Part shown: piece after piece, positions 8,241 to 15,378 of the stretch | Numbering within the stretch: the first letter of the stretch is position 1 | Layout: each line of letters starts with the position of its first letter | Assembly (NCBI GenBank): GCA_900472485.1 | Contig: UCII01000013.1 | Coordinates: forward strand, 47,528 to 111,527 | Source: Hyphomicrobiales bacterium | GTDB taxonomy: Bacteria > Pseudomonadota > Alphaproteobacteria > Rhizobiales > Rhizobiaceae | Direction of reading: 5' to 3' | Length of the DNA: 64,000 nt | Notes under the pieces: model-generated | The model's database searches: none | What the model saw: the letters and a program-made list of their open reading frames with translations, nothing else | What the model was told of the DNA's origin: nothing | Made by a program: the position numbers and the translations under genes

Positions 8241-9315
8241 AGCCTAGAACCTCCACCCGGGCGGAGCGGGCTTTCAGAAAATCGCTGACTTTAGCCGGCA
8301 AGGTTGCATCGCGCGTCGGCACCGCGACGAAGAAGCGGGCGACGGGCTGGTTCTGGATATGGTCGATGCCGCCATGGACCAGCCGGAAGGAGCGGGGAAG
8401 GGCGGCCGAAAGCTCGGCAAAGAGTGCACCCTGCGCGGCAGGGCCGGCAAGATCGACGCTCAGGATAGCCTCGGTGCCCGATGTCGGGGAAAGGCGAGCA
8501 GCAATATGGTCGGGAAGCTGCGGGCGGGCCCCGCTGAGCAGGCTGGCGGTGATGTCCTGCTGAGGATTGGCGAAAACGGTCCACACGGAACCTTCTTCGA
8601 CGATCCGGCCGGCATCGATGACCGCGACACGATCGGCGATCGAGCGGATCACTTCCATCTCATGGGTGATGAGCAGGATCGTCAGGCCGAGCTTGCGATT
8701 GATGTCCTTCAACAGTGCTAGGATAGATCGGGTAGTTTCGGGGTCGAGCGCCGATGTCGCTTCGTCCGACAGGAGAATTGCAGGCCGCGCTGCGAGGGCG
8801 CGGGCAATGCCGACGCGCTGCTTCTGGCCGCCGGAAAGGGCCGCTGGATAGGCCTTCGCCTTGTCGGCAAGGCCGACGAGTTCCAACAGCTCGCGGGCAC
8901 GCTGCAATCGTTCTGCCTTGGCGACGCCTTCGATCTTCAGCGGTAATGCGATGTTTTCCTCGACCGTTCTTGAGGACAGCAGATTGAAGTGCTGGAAGAC
9001 CATGCCGATGCGGCGGCGCAGCGGCTGCAATTCCTTCTCCGAAAGGCGGGCGATGTCGCGGCCCTCGATGTGGATCTCGCCGCTATCGGCGCGCTCCAGC
9101 CCGTTTAGGCAGCGGATCAGTGTCGATTTGCCGGCGCCGCTGCGGCCGATGATGCCGACGATTTCGCCGCGCCGGGCGGTCAGCGTTATGCCGTCCAGCG
9201 CGGGTGTGCTGCCAAACCGGCGGCGGACATCGACCAGGCGGACGATCTCGTCGCCGGCCGTACGCTCGGGCGGCGCCTGTCCGTCAATCGATGTGGCTGG
9301 GGTGAAGGAATTCAT
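8230..9315 (-). CDS. metN: Methionine ABC transporter ATP-binding protein
   Basis: This encodes 361 residues. Walker A is GRSGAGKST (57-65), followed by the LSGGQKQR signature and Walker B ILLSDEATSALD. The C-terminal 80 residues form the NIL regulatory domain that binds methionine and inhibits transport in MetN proteins. The start at 9315 is preferred over a longer frame that runs into the upstream repeat. Substrate identity is supported by metI (overlapping) and metQ (upstream). A 366-base repeat-rich gap separates metN from metQ. Confidence 0.93.
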   Translation of the reverse strand: MNSFTPATSIDGQAPPERTAGDEIVRLVDVRRRFGSTPALDGITLTARRGEIVGIIGRSGAGKSTLIRCLNGLERADSGEIHIEGRDIARLSEKELQPLRRRIGMVFQHFNLLSSRTVEENIALPLKIEGVAKAERLQRARELLELVGLADKAKAYPAALSGGQKQRVGIARALAARPAILLSDEATSALDPETTRSILALLKDINRKLGLTILLITHEMEVIRSIADRVAVIDAGRIVEEGSVWTVFANPQQDITASLLSGARPQLPDHIAARLSPTSGTEAILSVDLAGPAAQGALFAELSAALPRSFRLVHGGIDHIQNQPVARFFVAVPTRDATLPAKVSDFLKARSARVEVLGYDN

Positions 9316-9681
9316 TCTGTGTCTCTTTTTGAAAAAACGACCTTTGAGTTCGCGGAGGCCATTATACCCCCCTCTGTCCCTTTCGGGACATCTCCCCCAC
9401 AAGGGGGGAGATCGTTGTGAGTATGCCGCGCGTTCTGCGAAATAAATCAGCCGGGTATCAGCAGATGCGATGTTCGTTTCTGGCAATGGCTTGCCACGAG
9501 TTTACGATCTCCACCCTTGTGGGGGAGATGTCACGAAAGTGACGGAGGGGGTATGTATTCTCCGCGAACTCCATAACCAACTATAAACTTCATCGCATCC
9601 TAACGCGAAAACATCAAAGGCGGCCCGGGCAAGATGCCCCGGCCGCCGCCGTTCAGCGCTGTCCCCCGCGCCGTCCTGATA
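9316..9681. repeat. Inverted pair of RIME-like palindromic repeats
   Basis: The metQ-metN gap holds two copies of an element of about 50 bases in opposite orientation, at about 9364-9414 and 9505-9556. Each carries CATCTCCCCCACAAGGG and a nearby CCCTTTCGGGA or CACTTTCGTGA palindrome followed by a C-rich end. Such intergenic elements match the rhizobial mosaic type. As RNA the two copies could fold into one long hairpin and lower expression of metN and metI relative to metQ. No gene is seen here. Confidence 0.75.
9619..9647 (-). terminator. Terminator-like hairpin after metQ
   Basis: GGCGGCC-GGGCA pairs with TGCCC-GGCCGCC around an AGA loop. On the minus strand the stem is followed by TTTGATGTTTT. 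It sits 35 bases beyond the metQ stop and suggests partial termination between metQ and metN. Confidence 0.6.
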
Positions 9682-10530
9682 TCAATAGGCGCTCTGGCCC
9701 GTACCCTTGTAGACCTTGTCGAATTCGGCCTTGACTGTATCGTTCTGATAGGAGGCGACCAGTGTCTTGACCCAGGCTTCATTCTCGCTGCCCTGCTTGA
9801 CGGCGATGAAGTTGCGGTACGGATTGTTTTCGGTCTGCTCCTGCGCGATGCGGTCTTTCGCCGAGAGCCCTGCTTTCAGTGCCCAGTCGGTGTTGACAAC
9901 GGCTGCATCGAGATCATCGATCGAGCGGCCGACGATGCCGGCATCCAGCTCCTTGATGTCCACGTTTTTCGGATTTTCTGCGATGTCGGCGGTGGTGGCG
10001 AGGATGCCGGTGCCGTCCTTGAGCTTGATGATGCCTTCATGCTGCAGAACGAGAAGCGCGCGGCCTTCGTTGGACGGGTCGTTCGGCACGCCGATGGCGG
10101 CGCCCTTCGGAAGCTCGGCCACGGTCTTGTACTTCTTCGTGTAAAGGCCGATCGGCCAGATGCCCGTGTAGCCGGCAATCGCGATGTGATAGCCGTGCTG
10201 CTTGATCTGGTTGTCGAGGTAAGGCTTGTGCTGGAAGGCGTTGGCGTCGATTTCGCCGCGCTCGAGGGCTTCGTTCGGCTGAGTGTAGTCGTTGAAAACG
10301 ACAGGCTCGACCTTAAGGCCCTTCTTGGCGGCTTCAGCGACCACGACACGCCAGACATCCTCGTCCTCACCGCTCATGATGCCGACCTTGATCGTCTTGT
10401 CCGCCGCGAAGGTCTGCGGTGCGGTTGCCGTCAAGCCGAAGACGGCGACAGCGGAGGCAAGGATGGCGGCAAGGCCGGCGCGGCGGGAAAGGCGCAGCGC
10501 GTCGAAACCTTTAGAAAGCTTTTCAGTCAT
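9682..10530 (-). CDS. metQ: Methionine ABC transporter substrate-binding protein
   Basis: This encodes 282 residues of the NlpA/MetQ family. The start at 10530 gives a signal peptide ending near TFA (residue 42). No lipobox cysteine is seen, so the protein is probably free in the periplasm. Family landmarks are IKVGIMSGEDEDVWRVV, the FNDYTQPNEAL and DANAFQH strands, and GAAIGVPNDPSNEGRALLVL. It binds methionine and delivers it to MetNI, encoded downstream on the same strand. A hairpin leader and a terminator-like stem flank it. Confidence 0.92.
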   Translation of the reverse strand: MTEKLSKGFDALRLSRRAGLAAILASAVAVFGLTATAPQTFAADKTIKVGIMSGEDEDVWRVVVAEAAKKGLKVEPVVFNDYTQPNEALERGEIDANAFQHKPYLDNQIKQHGYHIAIAGYTGIWPIGLYTKKYKTVAELPKGAAIGVPNDPSNEGRALLVLQHEGIIKLKDGTGILATTADIAENPKNVDIKELDAGIVGRSIDDLDAAVVNTDWALKAGLSAKDRIAQEQTENNPYRNFIAVKQGSENEAWVKTLVASYQNDTVKAEFDKVYKGTGQSAY

Positions 10531-10620
10531 GGGAAATCCTGTTCCAGATGATCGAGATCGTTCTCTCGTTGACATTAGGATCATTTCAGAGGCGCGCTCT
10601 GTCCGCGAAGCAGGATCATG

Positions 10621-10662
10621 CGTTGTGCACTGCGGTTCTGAAAAACTCTTTTCAGTGCAACG
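10621..10662 (-). promoter_or_regulatory. Stem-loop in the metQ leader
   Basis: CGTTGTGCACTG (10621-10632) can pair with CAGTGCAACG (10653-10662), enclosing a second palindrome CTGAAAAACTCTTTTCAG (10638-10655). It lies about 90 bases upstream of metQ. It does not match a SAM riboswitch that I recognise. It could be a repressor site or leader structure. Confidence 0.35.
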
Positions 10663-10742
10663 CAAAAGAGCAAACTTATTTTCTATAATTACTATAGATT
10701 ACTTATGCGGCAAAATGGGCATTTGCTCAAAAATTAATCAGC

Positions 10743-11246
10743 TCACCGATGGATCGGGTCCTTCCAGAGGACCTCTTCCGGTTTTTCCACCGGTTCGATA
10801 TCGAGATTGACCACGACTGGTTCCTGGCCTGAGCGGACCAGAACGCATTCCAGCGTTTCGTCGCGGCTGGCATTGATCTCCTGATGCGGCACATAGGGCG
10901 GCACGAAGATGAAGTCGCCGGGGCCGGCTTCGGCGACGAATTCCAGGTTCTCACCCCAGCGCATCCGAGCTCTGCCCTTGACGACATAGATGATGCTTTC
11001 GAGATCGCCGTGATGATGCGCGCCGGTCTTGGCATTGGCGTGGATGGTCACGGTTCCGGCCCATATCTTTTCAGCGCCGGCGCGGGCATGGTTGATCGCG
11101 GTCGCGCGGTTCATGCCGGGGGTCTGAGCCGTATTCGGGTCGAGGGCATTGCCCGGGATGATCTTGATGCCATGCTCGCGCCAATCGACGTGTTGGTGGC
11201 CGTGATCGTGGCCGTCCTGATGATCGTGTTCATGGTCGTCGCACAT
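10743..11246 (-). CDS. Cupin protein with His-rich N-terminus
   Basis: This encodes 167 residues. The first 25 residues contain eight histidines (HEHDHQDGHDHGHQH), a likely metal-binding tail. A single cupin barrel follows, with HHHGDLESIIYVVKGRARMRWG as motif 1 and GDFIFVPPYVPHQE as motif 2, giving His/Glu ligands for a metal. Single-domain cupins of this kind include sugar isomerases and small dioxygenases; the substrate is unknown. The start at 11246 follows AAAGGACGACC. It is divergent from the gene at 11576. Confidence 0.8.
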   Translation of the reverse strand: MCDDHEHDHQDGHDHGHQHVDWREHGIKIIPGNALDPNTAQTPGMNRATAINHARAGAEKIWAGTVTIHANAKTGAHHHGDLESIIYVVKGRARMRWGENLEFVAEAGPGDFIFVPPYVPHQEINASRDETLECVLVRSGQEPVVVNLDIEPVEKPEEVLWKDPIHR

Positions 11247-11575
11247 GGTCGTCCTTTCGGCGCTGGAGAGAGATTCGCATGTCTTCCACAAATGCGCTGT
11301 CATTTCACTCTACGCGAAGTCATTCAAAAATAAAGAGAATTACACAAAATTTGCAAAGAGGCTTTTCAAGTCGAGATTAATCTATAGACTTGATCAAGTT
11401 ACATGACCGGTGGGAACATTTCGTGTGCGTCCCGCGTTGCGCCGGTCACAAGATGGTTTGCCGCGCCGCTCCCCTATTTAAGGCGCGCCAAACTGAAGAA
11501 GCAGCGCTTGGGTCTCGGAGGAGAGACCATCAACTTTCATATATGCGCCGGACTTCCAATTGAAAGGAGACAGAC
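11247..11575. promoter_or_regulatory. Divergent promoter region with palindrome
   Basis: This 329-base gap lies between divergent genes. It is AT-rich from 11330 to 11400 and contains a perfect 12-bp palindrome, ACTTGATCAAGT (11388-11399), a plausible operator. GAAAGGAGACAGAC lies just before the ATG at 11576. No open reading frame with gene-like features is seen. Confidence 0.45.
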
Positions 11576-11965
11576 ATGTCGAATGCCTTGCCGCCCCTTC
11601 ATGAGGGTCATGCCCCTATCACTCTGCAGCAGCTTTTCCGCGAAGCGCTCTATGCCTTCGAGGAATGGGACAGCGAAGTAACTGAACCGATCGTGACGTT
11701 CGAGGGACGTATCCATCCCATCAGCGTCGTGTTCGAAGCCATGCGCGAATGCACCGATATCGTGCCCAACAATATCGTCTCGGCCGTGACCGAGCGGCTG
11801 ACCAAGCCCTGGGAAGGTGAAGGTCCGCTCGACACGATGACCTTTTCGACCGCTGCCCGCGTCATGGGCGTTCTGGTTCGTAAGAGGCTGCTGGCTGTAA
11901 ACAACGGTCTCAACGTTGCCGCCATTGCGGCAGATAGCCAGACGGCGGAAACGTCGGATCGCTAA
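11576..11965 (+). CDS. Conserved hypothetical protein
   Basis: This encodes 129 residues starting MSNALPPLHEGHAPITLQQL after a strong AAAGGAGA site. It is soluble, with no signal peptide, membrane span or cysteine pairs. It has helix-rich stretches (LQQLFREALYAFEEWDSE, TAARVMGVLVRKRLLAV). I do not recognise a family with a known role. A good intrinsic terminator follows 20 bases after its stop, so it is a single-gene transcript. Confidence 0.7.
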   Translation: MSNALPPLHEGHAPITLQQLFREALYAFEEWDSEVTEPIVTFEGRIHPISVVFEAMRECTDIVPNNIVSAVTERLTKPWEGEGPLDTMTFSTAARVMGVLVRKRLLAVNNGLNVAAIAADSQTAETSDR

Positions 11966-11984
11966 AAGCGAAGATTGTTTATGG

Positions 11985-12016
11985 AAGGCCCGCCGGCATG
12001 TGCCTGCGGGCCTTTT
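11985..12016 (+). terminator. Rho-independent terminator
   Basis: AAGGCCCGC (11985-11993) pairs with GCGGGCCTT (12006-12014) around a 12-base loop and is followed by TTGCGTTT. It ends the transcript of the hypothetical gene at 11576-11965. Confidence 0.75.
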
Positions 12017-12021
12017 GCGTT

Positions 12022-12435
12022 TCATCGGCTGCCGACATCGAATTCCGGATCGACGGGGATCTGCATCGCCGTCACGAGATGGTTGGTCTGTCCAGCCAGC
12101 CCGATAACCGCCAGCAGCTCCCCATGCTGGGCGTCAGTCATGCCCTTCGCCCTGGCGGCGGCCGTGTGCGAATGGACGCAATAGCTGCAGCCGTTGGCCG
12201 TGGAGACGGCTATGTAAATCATCTCCCGCACGAGCGGGTCGAGCGCGCCCTCCGCCGTCATGACCGCTTTCAGCCCTTCCCAGGTGCGCTTCAGCAGGGC
12301 GGGATCGTTTGCCAGGCCGCGCCAGAAATTATTGACGAAGTCGGACTTTCTCACCGCGCGAATGTCGTCGAACACCGCCTTGACCGCCGGGATTGCCTCG
12401 GCTTCCGCATCGTCGAGCAATTTGACCGTTGCCAT
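12022..12435 (-). CDS. Carboxymuconolactone decarboxylase/AhpD-like protein
   Basis: This encodes 137 residues. The AhpD-type core EMIYIAVSTANGCSYCVHSH contains the redox CxxC pair and the histidine needed for peroxidase-type thiol chemistry. It is a small helical, usually oligomeric cytoplasmic protein. The start at 12435 follows GAAAGGAAGAAGAGA. It lies divergent to the CoA transferase gene and shares with it a region containing a perfect palindrome at 12549-12571, so the two may be co-regulated. The physiological substrate is unknown. Confidence 0.85.
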   Translation of the reverse strand: MATVKLLDDAEAEAIPAVKAVFDDIRAVRKSDFVNNFWRGLANDPALLKRTWEGLKAVMTAEGALDPLVREMIYIAVSTANGCSYCVHSHTAAARAKGMTDAQHGELLAVIGLAGQTNHLVTAMQIPVDPEFDVGSR

Positions 12436-12548
12436 TCTCTTCTTCCTTTCAGCAACTCTCATTATGTGGAAGCATACTGTATTTCCTGACGACATGGGCG
12501 AGTGGAGCTTCCATTATCCTCCCTCTTTTCGTTTGCAAAAATCATCCA

Positions 12549-12571
12549 TATGTGAAAATACTATTCACATA
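12549..12571. promoter_or_regulatory. Candidate operator between divergent genes
   Basis: TATGTGAA and TTCACATA form perfect 8-bp arms around AATACTA. The site lies about 115 bases upstream of the AhpD-like gene and 95 bases upstream of the CoA transferase gene. No regulator gene is adjacent. Confidence 0.5.
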
Positions 12572-12665
12572 AGAAGATTGAGGCTGACGCAGAACCGGTG
12601 ACGAGGATAGTCTTCAAGCGGAGAGGCGCTTTGAGCCGGGTGAAGTCAGGGGAGCGGGAATAACA

Positions 12666-13826
12666 ATGGCGCTGAAGAAGGACTTGCCGCTGGCCGGACT
12701 TGTCGTCGTCGACATGAGCCAGTTTCTGTCGGGTCCTTATTGCTCGCTGCGGCTGTTAGACCTCGGCGCCAGGGTGATCAAGATCGAGCGTCCCGGTGGC
12801 GGCGATCTTTCGCGCGGGCTCTATCTCAGCGACGATGAAAGCGGTGATTCGACAATCTTCCACGCGATCAATCGCTCCAAGGAAAGCTTGGCGGTCGATC
12901 TGAAAAACGAGCGCGATATGAACGCGCTGCGCAGGCTGATCTCCAAGGCCGATGTGCTCATTCAGAATTTTCGCCCCGGCGTGATCGAGCGGCTAGGGCT
13001 GGACTATAGGGCCGCAAGCAAGCTCAATCCGCGCCTCGTCTATTGCTCGATCAGCGGCTACGGCGAAGAGGGACCGTGGGTTTCGCGGCCGGGGCAGGAT
13101 CTTCTCGCGCAGTCGCGCTCCGGTGTCATGTGGCTGAACGGCGACGAGGGACAGGGGCCGGTGCCTTTCGGTCTGGCGATCGGCGATATGCTGGCGGGTG
13201 CGGCTGCGGCCCAGGGCATTCTGGCGGCGCTGGTACGGCGCGGCGTGACGGGCGAGGGCGGACTGGTGGAGACCAGCCTGCTGGAAGCACTGGTCGATCT
13301 GCAGGTCGAGGTGCTGAGCGTGCACATGAACAACGGCAACAAGCTGCCGGAGCGCTCCCATGTCCGTAGTGCGCATGCCTATCTTTCCGCGCCCTATGGC
13401 GTCTACCCCGCTGGAGACGGCTATCTCGCCATCGCCATGACACCGATTTCCAAGCTTGCCGACCTGCTCGGCATGGACGAGCTTGCGCCCTATCATGATG
13501 ATCCCAAAAGCTGGTTCACGGCACGCGATGAAATCAAGGCGCTGATCGCGGCGCGCATTGCCACCCGCAACGTTGACGACTGGCTTGCGATCCTCGAACC
13601 TGCTGACATCTGGTGCGCAAAAGTGCTGAACTGGCGGGAGCTTCTGGGCAGCGAAGGTTTTCGCGTTCTCGACATGCTGCAGACGGTCGGGCGCGATGAT
13701 GGCGTCAGCCTGCAGACCACCCGCTCGCCCATCCGCATCGATGGGCAGCGGCCGAAATTCGAGCGTGCGGCCCCGCACGTTGGCGAGCATAATGCGGCGC
13801 TCTGGGAGGAATTCGACCTTGGCTAA
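12666..13826 (+). CDS. CaiB/BaiF family (class III) CoA transferase
   Basis: This encodes 386 residues with the complete class III CoA-transferase layout. There is an N-terminal VVVDMSQFLSGPYCSLRLLDLGA segment, VIKIERPGGGD, and the catalytic aspartate in AIGDMLAG (about Asp174, equivalent to Asp169 of formyl-CoA transferase). It moves CoA between carboxylic acids in the cytoplasm by a covalent aspartyl intermediate. The substrate is unknown. An L-fuconate dehydratase gene follows after 41 bases on the same strand, probably in one operon, hinting at sugar-acid or hydroxy-acid catabolism. Confidence 0.88.
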   Translation: MALKKDLPLAGLVVVDMSQFLSGPYCSLRLLDLGARVIKIERPGGGDLSRGLYLSDDESGDSTIFHAINRSKESLAVDLKNERDMNALRRLISKADVLIQNFRPGVIERLGLDYRAASKLNPRLVYCSISGYGEEGPWVSRPGQDLLAQSRSGVMWLNGDEGQGPVPFGLAIGDMLAGAAAAQGILAALVRRGVTGEGGLVETSLLEALVDLQVEVLSVHMNNGNKLPERSHVRSAHAYLSAPYGVYPAGDGYLAIAMTPISKLADLLGMDELAPYHDDPKSWFTARDEIKALIAARIATRNVDDWLAILEPADIWCAKVLNWRELLGSEGFRVLDMLQTVGRDDGVSLQTTRSPIRIDGQRPKFERAAPHVGEHNAALWEEFDLG

Positions 13827-13867
13827 AGAGGTCGAGAGGTCGCGATGGATTTAGAAGGAGTTTTCCA

Positions 13868-15145
13868 ATGACGCGCATCACCAATCTTCGCGTTTTCGAT
13901 TTGCGCTTCCCGACATCGCAGAGCCTCGACGGTTCGGATGCGATGAATCCGGATCCGGACTATTCGGCAGCCTATGTCATCCTCGAGACCGATAAGCCGG
14001 GTCTTGCCGGCCATGGCCTGACCTTCACCATTGGCCGCGGCAATGACATTTGCTGCATGGCGATCGAGGCGATGCGGCATCTGGTCGTGGGAACGGAGCT
14101 TGCGACGGTTCTGGAAAACCCAGGCAAATACTGGCGGCATCTGACCAGCGACAGCCAGCTACGCTGGATCGGCCCGGAGAAGGGCGCGATGCATCTGGCA
14201 ACCGGCGCCGTCGTCAACGCCGTCTGGGATCTGCTGGCCAAGGAAGCCGGCAAGCCGGTCTGGCGGCTGGTGGCTGAGATGGACGCCGAGCAGATCGCCG
14301 ATATCGTCGACTATCGTTACCTGACCGATGTGCTGACTCGCGACGACGCTGTCGCCATCCTGAAGAAGGCGGAGGCCGGCAAGGCGGACCGCATCGCCAC
14401 GCTCGAGCGTGAGGGCTATGCCTGCTACACGACCTCGGCCGGCTGGCTTGGCTATGACGACGCCAAGCTGCGCCGCCTGTGCCAGGAGGCGATCGATGCC
14501 GGCTTCAACCATGTGAAGATGAAGGTCGGCCGTGATCTCGAGGACGATATCCGCCGCCTGACCATCGCCCGCGAGGTGATCGGCCCTGATCGTTACCTCA
14601 TGATCGACGCCAACCAGGTCTGGGAGGTCAATCAGGCGATCGACTGGGTGAAGAAGCTCGCCTTCGCCAAACCCTTCTTCATCGAAGAACCCACAAGCCC
14701 GGACGATGTTGCCGGACACCGCAAGATCCGCCAGGCCATCGGCCCGGTGAAGGTCGCGACGGGCGAGATGTGTCAGAACCGCATCATGTTCAAGCAGTTC
14801 ATCGCCGAGGGTGCGATCGACATCGTGCAGATCGATTCCTGCCGCATGGGCGGCCTCAATGAAGTGCTGGCGGTTTTGCTGATTGCCGCCAAATATGGGT
14901 TGCCGGTCTGGCCGCATGCCGGTGGCGTCGGGCTTTGCGAATATGTGCAGCACCTGTCGATGATCGATTATATCGCCGTATCCGGCACCAAGGACGGCCG
15001 CGTCATCGAATATGTCGATCACCTGCACGAGCATTTCATCGACCCCTGCATCATCCGCGACGCAGCCTATATGCCGCCGAGCCTTCCGGGCTTCTCGATT
15101 GAGATGAAGCCGGAATCGATCGCGGAATATACGTTCAGGGGTTGA
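13868..15145 (+). CDS. fucD: L-fuconate dehydratase
   Basis: This encodes 425 residues of the enolase superfamily, close over its full length to Xanthomonas FucD as I remember it. The opening LRFPTSQSLDGSDAMNPDPD and TSDSQLRWIGPEKGAMH are hallmark FucD stretches. Catalytic residues can be placed one position before those of FucD: Lys217 and Lys219 (KMK), metal ligands Asp247, Glu273 and Glu300, and His350 in PHAGG. The enzyme dehydrates L-fuconate to 2-keto-3-deoxy-L-fuconate in L-fucose breakdown. No other fucose gene is in the window. GAAGGAG precedes the ATG. Confidence 0.88.
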   Translation: MTRITNLRVFDLRFPTSQSLDGSDAMNPDPDYSAAYVILETDKPGLAGHGLTFTIGRGNDICCMAIEAMRHLVVGTELATVLENPGKYWRHLTSDSQLRWIGPEKGAMHLATGAVVNAVWDLLAKEAGKPVWRLVAEMDAEQIADIVDYRYLTDVLTRDDAVAILKKAEAGKADRIATLEREGYACYTTSAGWLGYDDAKLRRLCQEAIDAGFNHVKMKVGRDLEDDIRRLTIAREVIGPDRYLMIDANQVWEVNQAIDWVKKLAFAKPFFIEEPTSPDDVAGHRKIRQAIGPVKVATGEMCQNRIMFKQFIAEGAIDIVQIDSCRMGGLNEVLAVLLIAAKYGLPVWPHAGGVGLCEYVQHLSMIDYIAVSGTKDGRVIEYVDHLHEHFIDPCIIRDAAYMPPSLPGFSIEMKPESIAEYTFRG

Positions 15146-15378
15146 GTGCAGCCGTAATTTCCTTCTCCCCTCGGGGAGAAGGTGGCCCGAAGGGTCGGAT
15201 GAGGGGGTGTGTTGCTTTGAAGTCCCGAGCTTTCGTGTTCCTGGCACCTCCCCCTCATCCGCCTATCGGCACCTTCTCCCCGAGGGGAGAAGGGATTGTG
15301 CCACAATGATCTTGCCTCACATGCGGTTGCACCATGCCATTTGGCTGGCTCCTGTCGTTCATGCTTGGAAGATCCGCC
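15146..15378. repeat. Inverted RIME-like repeat pair
   Basis: The unit at 15161-15209 (palindrome CCTTCTCCCC / TCGGGGAGAAGG, then GGCCCGAAGGGTCGGATGAG) is repeated inverted at 15245-15294. Together they form a large cruciform between two convergent genes and may end both transcripts. A third related copy lies near 44.3 kb. Confidence 0.75.

Noticed and set aside
9316..9560. CRISPR array suggested by repeated C-rich palindromes
   Set aside because: There are only two copies, in opposite orientation, without regular spacers. They fit dispersed RIME-like repeats instead.
10531..10742. SAM riboswitch upstream of metQ
   Set aside because: The leader has hairpins, but I could not match the conserved core of SAM-I or SAM-II by eye, so it is listed only as a generic stem-loop.
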